Shown: piece by piece, positions 59,045 through 64,000 of the stretch
How the letters are laid out: each line of letters begins with the position of its first letter
Position numbering within the stretch: the stretch's first letter is position 1
Source: Vibrionales bacterium SWAT-3
Lineage (GTDB): Bacteria > Pseudomonadota > Gammaproteobacteria > Enterobacterales > Vibrionaceae
Direction: 5' to 3'
NCBI GenBank assembly: GCA_000169995.1
Contig: AAZW01000019.1
Coordinates: forward strand, 16,557-80,556
Length of the DNA stretch: 64,000 nucleotides
Notes under the pieces: generated by a model
The model's database searches: none
Told to the model about the DNA's origin: nothing
What the model saw: only the letters and a program-made list of their open reading frames with translations
Position numbers and translations under genes: made by a program

Positions 59045-59425
59045 ATGGATATATCTACGCCTTGTATCAAATGCCAGGTTCACTCTAAGTACATAGAAGA
59101 GCAGTCTGAACCTACGAAGAATCGTTACGTCTTCGCCTACATCATTACTATCAAAAACCTGAGTAAAAGTACGGTTCAACTCATGTCACGTCGTTGGTTA
59201 ATTACCGACTCTAACGGTAAACAATTGACGATAGAAGGCGATGGTGTAGTTGGTCAGCAGCCGATTATCGAGTCCAATGACGAATACACTTACACCAGTG
59301 GTACTGTTATCGAAACACCCGTGGGTGTCATGCAAGGTCACTATGTCATGACCGATCATAAGGGCGTCGACTTTATTGCCGAAGTCGACCCATTCAGACT
59401 CGCCATTCCTAATATTCTTAACTAA
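59045..59425 (+). CDS. apaG: ApaG domain protein
   Basis: A 126-residue ApaG-fold (fibronectin-III-like) protein. Conserved blocks are [40 protein letters not shown] and the closing [11 protein letters not shown]. ApaG is linked to apaH in many bacteria but its biochemical role is not settled. apaH follows 23 bp later. Confidence 0.95.
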   Translation: MDISTPCIKCQVHSKYIEEQSEPTKNRYVFAYIITIKNLSKSTVQLMSRRWLITDSNGKQLTIEGDGVVGQQPIIESNDEYTYTSGTVIETPVGVMQGHYVMTDHKGVDFIAEVDPFRLAIPNILN

Positions 59426-59448
59426 CTTTGCAGCTACAGGAAAATACT

Positions 59449-60252
59449 GTGTCGAATTATATTGTCGGAGACATCCAAGGATGCTTCGACGAACTTCAAT
59501 TACTGCTTGAAACCATCAACTTTGATAAGCACCAAGATACTCTATGGGTCGCTGGTGACTTAGTTGCTCGAGGCCCTAAGTCTCTAGAAACACTGCGCTT
59601 TATTCGCCGTTTAGGCGATTCGGCAAAGGTGGTATTGGGCAATCACGATCTACACCTGCTCGCAGTTTCGCTTGGTCTTTTTCCAGCAAAACCAAAAGAC
59701 AAGACTCAAGCGATCCTCGACGCGGAAGACCGCGAGCCGTTACTCGAGTGGTTGAGGCAGCAGCCGTTAATTCAAGAGCACCCTGAATTCGTGATGTCTC
59801 ATGCAGGTATTTCACCACAATGGGACCTTGAACGAGCACGTATAGAAAACCAAGAAATCGTCGCCCTATTACGATCGGAAAAATGGCAGTGGCTCATTGA
59901 GAATATGTATAGCAATACGCCAGACCTATGGGACGCAGATTTGCAAGATATTGAACGTTATCGCTATGCGATCAATAGCCTTACTAGAATGCGATTCTGC
60001 TTTACCGATGCTCGGCTCGATATGGCATGTAAGCTACCACCAAGCGAAATCACCAATGAACCATTAGTACCATGGTTTGACTTACCACAGCGCATCAAGC
60101 TAGATAAAACGGTTGTTTTTGGACACTGGGCTGCACTCGAAGGCTATCAAGGTAAAGATGTAATAGGACTAGATACTGGGTGTGTTTGGGGAGGAGAGCT
60201 GACGGCACTTCGCTGGGAAGACAAACAGTTTTTTACTCAAAAAGCGCTATAA
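59449..60252 (+). CDS. apaH: Bis(5'-nucleosyl)-tetraphosphatase (symmetrical)
   Basis: ApaH hydrolyses Ap4A and removes Np4 caps from RNA. From GTG 59449 the product is 267 residues, with AGGA placed upstream; an upstream in-frame TTG at 59428 would add seven residues. Metallophosphoesterase motifs are visible: YIVGDIQGCFDEL, WVAGDLVARGP, VLGNHDLHLLA and FGHWAALEG. It forms a pair with apaG. Confidence 0.95.
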   Translation: MSNYIVGDIQGCFDELQLLLETINFDKHQDTLWVAGDLVARGPKSLETLRFIRRLGDSAKVVLGNHDLHLLAVSLGLFPAKPKDKTQAILDAEDREPLLEWLRQQPLIQEHPEFVMSHAGISPQWDLERARIENQEIVALLRSEKWQWLIENMYSNTPDLWDADLQDIERYRYAINSLTRMRFCFTDARLDMACKLPPSEITNEPLVPWFDLPQRIKLDKTVVFGHWAALEGYQGKDVIGLDTGCVWGGELTALRWEDKQFFTQKAL

Positions 60253-60268
60253 AAAAGAGATACGAGAA

Positions 60269-60305
60269 GCTTGCGCTACCTTGGTACAGTAACGCAAGCG
60301 TTTTT
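60269..60305 (+). terminator. Intrinsic terminator of apaGH
   Basis: GCTTGCG and CGCAAGC arms around a 17-base loop followed by GTTTTT, 17 bp after the apaH stop. Confidence 0.85.
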
Positions 60306-60331
60306 CTGAGACTAGCTATTGATAACCACGG

Positions 60332-60811
60332 TTAACGTTCGAGGATCACAAACTCCATATTGTGTTTGTTTTTCTCATCCGCTTGATACGTATCGTTAAA
60401 GCTCTGCTTCCAACCTTCTCCCCAATCTGGGAATTGAGTATCACCATCAACGTCAAAATCGATATAAGTCAGGTATAGCTTGTCAGCTTTAGGTAGGCAG
60501 GTTTCATAGATTGAACCACCACCGATGATCATCACCTCTTCAACATCACTGACTAACTCCAGAGCTTTTTCAATTGAGGTAACCGTTGTCACACCTTCAA
60601 TTTCCAAGCTCGCATCACGGCTAATCACAATGTTTAATCGACCAGGTAAAGGACGTCCAATCGAATCATAGGTTTTACGGCCCATGACTACAGGTTTACC
60701 CATCGTTGAGCGCTTGAACCATGCGAAGTCCGCAGGCAAGTGCCAAGGCATCTGATTATCTTTACCTATTACACGGTTATTGGCCATTGCTGCAATCATA
60801 CTGATGATCAT
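60332..60811 (-). CDS. folA: Dihydrofolate reductase
   Basis: FolA reduces dihydrofolate to tetrahydrofolate with NADPH and is the trimethoprim target. The 159-residue product has MIISMIAAMANNRVIGKDNQ, MPWHLPADFAWFK, VVMGRKTYDSIGRPLPGRLN and MIIGGGSIYETCLP, all typical of the chromosomal enzyme. It is convergent with apaH. Confidence 0.97.
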   Translation of the reverse strand: MIISMIAAMANNRVIGKDNQMPWHLPADFAWFKRSTMGKPVVMGRKTYDSIGRPLPGRLNIVISRDASLEIEGVTTVTSIEKALELVSDVEEVMIIGGGSIYETCLPKADKLYLTYIDFDVDGDTQFPDWGEGWKQSFNDTYQADEKNKHNMEFVILER

Positions 60812-60848
60812 AAATCGAAAGTCCTGTCCTTAACTGAAAGAATTGATG

Positions 60849-61322
60849 CTAGACGATAGGTCTGCGTCGGTAGAATAACAGCCCAGGTACAGCTAAGCCA
60901 ACCGCTAGCCCAGCGATAATGAACATCGATTTCAAAAAATTCTCCATTAACATCGCTAGTAGTTCGGGGCTATACCCTGCCCTATTAATCTCAACCATGG
61001 CAATCATTGCTTTAAAGGCAAAGACACCCGGAACCATGGGAATCAAAGCCGCAACTGTAAATACCTTAGGGTGCGCCAACAGTTTATGCGACCAATGCAC
61101 ACCAATCATGCCAACCACAGTCGCAGCGAAGAAGGTGGCCCATTCAATTGGGATCCCAAAGTGCATCATCAAATAACGGCTACCATGACCGATAGAGCCG
61201 CCAAGTGCACAATAAATTAAAGCGCGTTGCGGAACGTTAAACACCAATGCGAATCCGACAGCCGGAATCGCTGCGAAAAACATATCGTTGAGTAAGCCTA
61301 AAAACAGTTCGAAGATACTCAT
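60849..61322 (-). CDS. Threonine/serine exporter, YjjB-like half
   Basis: A 157-residue membrane protein from ATG 61322, which overlaps the stop of the yjjP-like gene in TAATG. It has four to five hydrophobic segments (for example MFFAAIPAVGFALVFN and MFIIAGLAVGLAVPGLLFY) and the ThrE_2/DUF3815 region (HKLLAHPKVFTVAALIPMVP). It should pair with the upstream YjjP-like protein as a split exporter. Confidence 0.9.
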   Translation of the reverse strand: MSIFELFLGLLNDMFFAAIPAVGFALVFNVPQRALIYCALGGSIGHGSRYLMMHFGIPIEWATFFAATVVGMIGVHWSHKLLAHPKVFTVAALIPMVPGVFAFKAMIAMVEINRAGYSPELLAMLMENFLKSMFIIAGLAVGLAVPGLLFYRRRPIV

Positions 61323-62089
61323 TAACTCGCCCACCCCCAAACTCCAGACAGACTCATTGCAGCAACAATGCCTAAGCTAGTCGCCAAAGTAAGCAAGCTT
61401 GCCATGGTAAAGCGAGCCAACCCCATATTGATGTGCCCTTTGAGCATGTCTGCAACGGAATTAATCAGTGGGAAACCCGGTACGAGCATCAATACTGATG
61501 AAGCCATTACGATGGTTGGTTGGCCACCAATATTGTAAAGGACGGCTTGAGCAGAGATAGTCGTGGTGACAAAAGCTGTGATTGCAAAGTTTAACAGTGG
61601 GTTAAAGTGGCGATGACCAATTTCCTGCCTGACGATCATGCCACAAGCAGACGCAATAAAGGTCATCATGAAAACCTGCCAATCTCCGCCAGCAAGACGA
61701 CTAAAAGAAGCGCAAGATAGGCCAATCATTACGACCACTAACCAGCGGTTGTAGCGCTCAGGGCTGATATTTTGGATCTTTTTATATGCCAGTCCATAAT
61801 CGAGGATCCCTTTCTCCATCATGATACACACTCGCTGAATGTCGGTGATCACTTGCATGTTGATACCACGATCTGCGCAGCTTCGCGTAGTCGTAATACA
61901 GTGATCATTCATTACTGTCGTCACAACAAGCGCATTAGCAGACAGCGCAACCTCGACCTCATCAACTCCACAAGCAATACCAATACGGCGCATGATGTCG
62001 CCAACTAATGTGCTTTCCGCGCCGTGCGCTAATAGCATTTGCCCTGACTGAGCAACGAGCCTTGAGATCGCTCTTTGTTTTGATGCCAT
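61322..62089 (-). CDS. Threonine/serine exporter, YjjP-like half
   Basis: A 255-residue protein of the ThrE/DUF1212 family. The N-terminal soluble part has AQSGQMLLAHGAESTLVGDI and HCITTTRSC; the C-terminal half has about five membrane segments (VVMIGLSCASFSRLAGGDW, then VLMLVPGFPLINSVADMLKG). Together with the YjjB-like half it resembles the YjjPB pair, which exports succinate in E. coli, or a ThrE-type amino-acid exporter; the substrate is not clear here. Confidence 0.9.
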   Translation of the reverse strand: MASKQRAISRLVAQSGQMLLAHGAESTLVGDIMRRIGIACGVDEVEVALSANALVVTTVMNDHCITTTRSCADRGINMQVITDIQRVCIMMEKGILDYGLAYKKIQNISPERYNRWLVVVMIGLSCASFSRLAGGDWQVFMMTFIASACGMIVRQEIGHRHFNPLLNFAITAFVTTTISAQAVLYNIGGQPTIVMASSVLMLVPGFPLINSVADMLKGHINMGLARFTMASLLTLATSLGIVAAMSLSGVWGWAS

Positions 62090-62169
62090 GATTTCCTTCC
62101 CATTGGCGTTAATACTTAAGAGGTAAATTTTGCCTTAACAATAAAACTCTGTTCATGATTTAGATACAA

Positions 62170-62196
62170 AAAAACCGCAATATTAATTGCGGTTTT
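62170..62196 (-). terminator. Intrinsic terminator of obgE
   Basis: ACCGCAA-N6-TTGCGGT stem with T-runs on both sides, about 20 bp past the obgE stop. Confidence 0.9.
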
Positions 62197-62212
62197 TATC
62201 TAATTGGCTCAA

Positions 62213-63388
<1,176 letters not shown>

Positions 63389-63579
63389 TTAACTCCGCAC
63401 TTACGTTGCGTTACCACTCATCAAGGAGTGATATAAATTCTAGCAGATCCGAGTTTAGATCGATCACCTAAGATCTAGGCCGACCTGCAACCAAGGAACA
63501 AATAAGGAGAGGTTCTTTGCTTGAAACTTGTTAAAGCTTAAACAAGAGCGTCTACTTTTTTATTCTCGTTATAAATAAA

Positions 63580-63606
63580 AAACCCTGCCGAATCGGCAGG
63601 GCTTTT
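63580..63606 (-). terminator. Intrinsic terminator of rplU-rpmA
   Basis: CCCTGCCG-att-CGGCAGGG stem followed by TTTTTTAT on the minus strand, about 50 bp past the rpmA stop. obgE therefore needs its own promoter in 63386-63579 or read-through. Confidence 0.92.
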
Positions 63607-63651
63607 GAATTCAGCTTTAAAGCTATAAATATAATCTAATTAAAGATTAAA

Positions 63652-63909
63652 TTACTCAGCTTCGATGCTTACGAACTTACGGTTTTTAGGACCTTTAACA
63701 GCAAATTTCACTTTACCTTCAGTAAGAGCGAAAAGAGTGTGGTCTTTACCGATGCCAACGTTTGTGCCAGCGTGGAACTTAGTACCACGTTGACGTACGA
63801 TGATGTTACCTGCAAGAACAGACTCGCCACCGAAACGCTTAACACCAAGACGTTTGCTTTCTGAATCGCGGCCGTTATTAGTAGAACCGCCAGCTTTTTT
63901 ATGTGCCAT
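63652..63909 (-). CDS. rpmA: 50S ribosomal protein L27
   Basis: L27 contacts the peptidyl-transferase centre with its N-terminal tail. The 85-residue product has the standard [20 protein letters not shown] start and the [20 protein letters not shown] block. It lies 19 bp downstream of rplU. Confidence 0.98.
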   Translation of the reverse strand: MAHKKAGGSTNNGRDSESKRLGVKRFGGESVLAGNIIVRQRGTKFHAGTNVGIGKDHTLFALTEGKVKFAVKGPKNRKFVSIEAE

Positions 63910-63928
63910 TGTTAAACTCTCCTAATAC

Positions 63929-64000
63929 TTAAGCGTTAATGCCAGTGATTTTCACTTCTGTGAACCACTGACGGTGACCAGCTTGCTTACGAGAGTGCTT
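63929..64000 (-). CDS. rplU: 50S ribosomal protein L21, C-terminal end only
   Basis: The last 23 codons before TAA at 63929-63931 read KHSRKQAGHRQWFTEVKITG then INA, the canonical L21 C-terminus. The rest lies beyond the window. The order rplU-rpmA-obgE is canonical. Confidence 0.95.
   Translation of the reverse strand, partial: KHSRKQAGHRQWFTEVKITGINA

Overview
The window looks like chromosome I of a marine Vibrio, possibly near the Splendidus group. The evidence is a moderately AT-rich base composition and Vibrio-type gene order: glmS/deoR-type regulator/pykF, ilvIH/acyl-CoA ligase/leuO, leuABCD, djlA/lptD/surA/pdxA/rsmA/apaGH/folA and obgE/rpmA/rplU. The species is an inference. No rRNA, tRNA or CRISPR array was seen.

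Bases 1-13681 hold part of a type VI secretion (T6SS) locus. One minus-strand operon runs tssA-hcp-tssB-tssC-tssC2-tssE-tssF-tssG-clpV, with clpV cut by the window edge. A divergent plus-strand set holds vgrG (frameshifted), a DUF6931-like gene and a PAAR gene. The membrane-complex genes (tssJKLM) are not here and would lie further left.

Bases 13846-21581 are the right part of a close relative of Tn7 (element A), with tnsA-tnsB-tnsC-tnsD-tnsE in canonical order, canonical catalytic spacing and a canonical right end carrying three TnsB-type sites. tnsE has a one-base frameshift. No left end is visible between tnsE and the window start, so the T6SS is probably cargo of this transposon. That is the main inference to test.

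Bases 21586-24388 are a second, 2.8-kb element (element B). It has a complete Tn7-type left end and right end but no tns genes, and a 5-bp target duplication (ACACC). It lies between element A and glmS at the classical attTn7 position, 22-26 bp past the glmS stop. It carries an intact ISL3-family insertion sequence, with 22-bp inverted repeats and an 8-bp duplication, and one alpha/beta hydrolase gene. It looks like a non-autonomous Tn7-like element that could be moved by element A's proteins.

Bases 24415-64000 are ordinary Vibrio core genome. They encode cell-wall precursor synthesis (glmS), glycolysis (pykF), branched-chain amino-acid synthesis with a leucine attenuator (leuL-leuABCD) and LeuO, an RND efflux operon with its TetR regulator and operator-like palindromes, outer-membrane assembly (lptD, surA), and translation and ribosome genes. 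Intrinsic terminators mark most transcription units.
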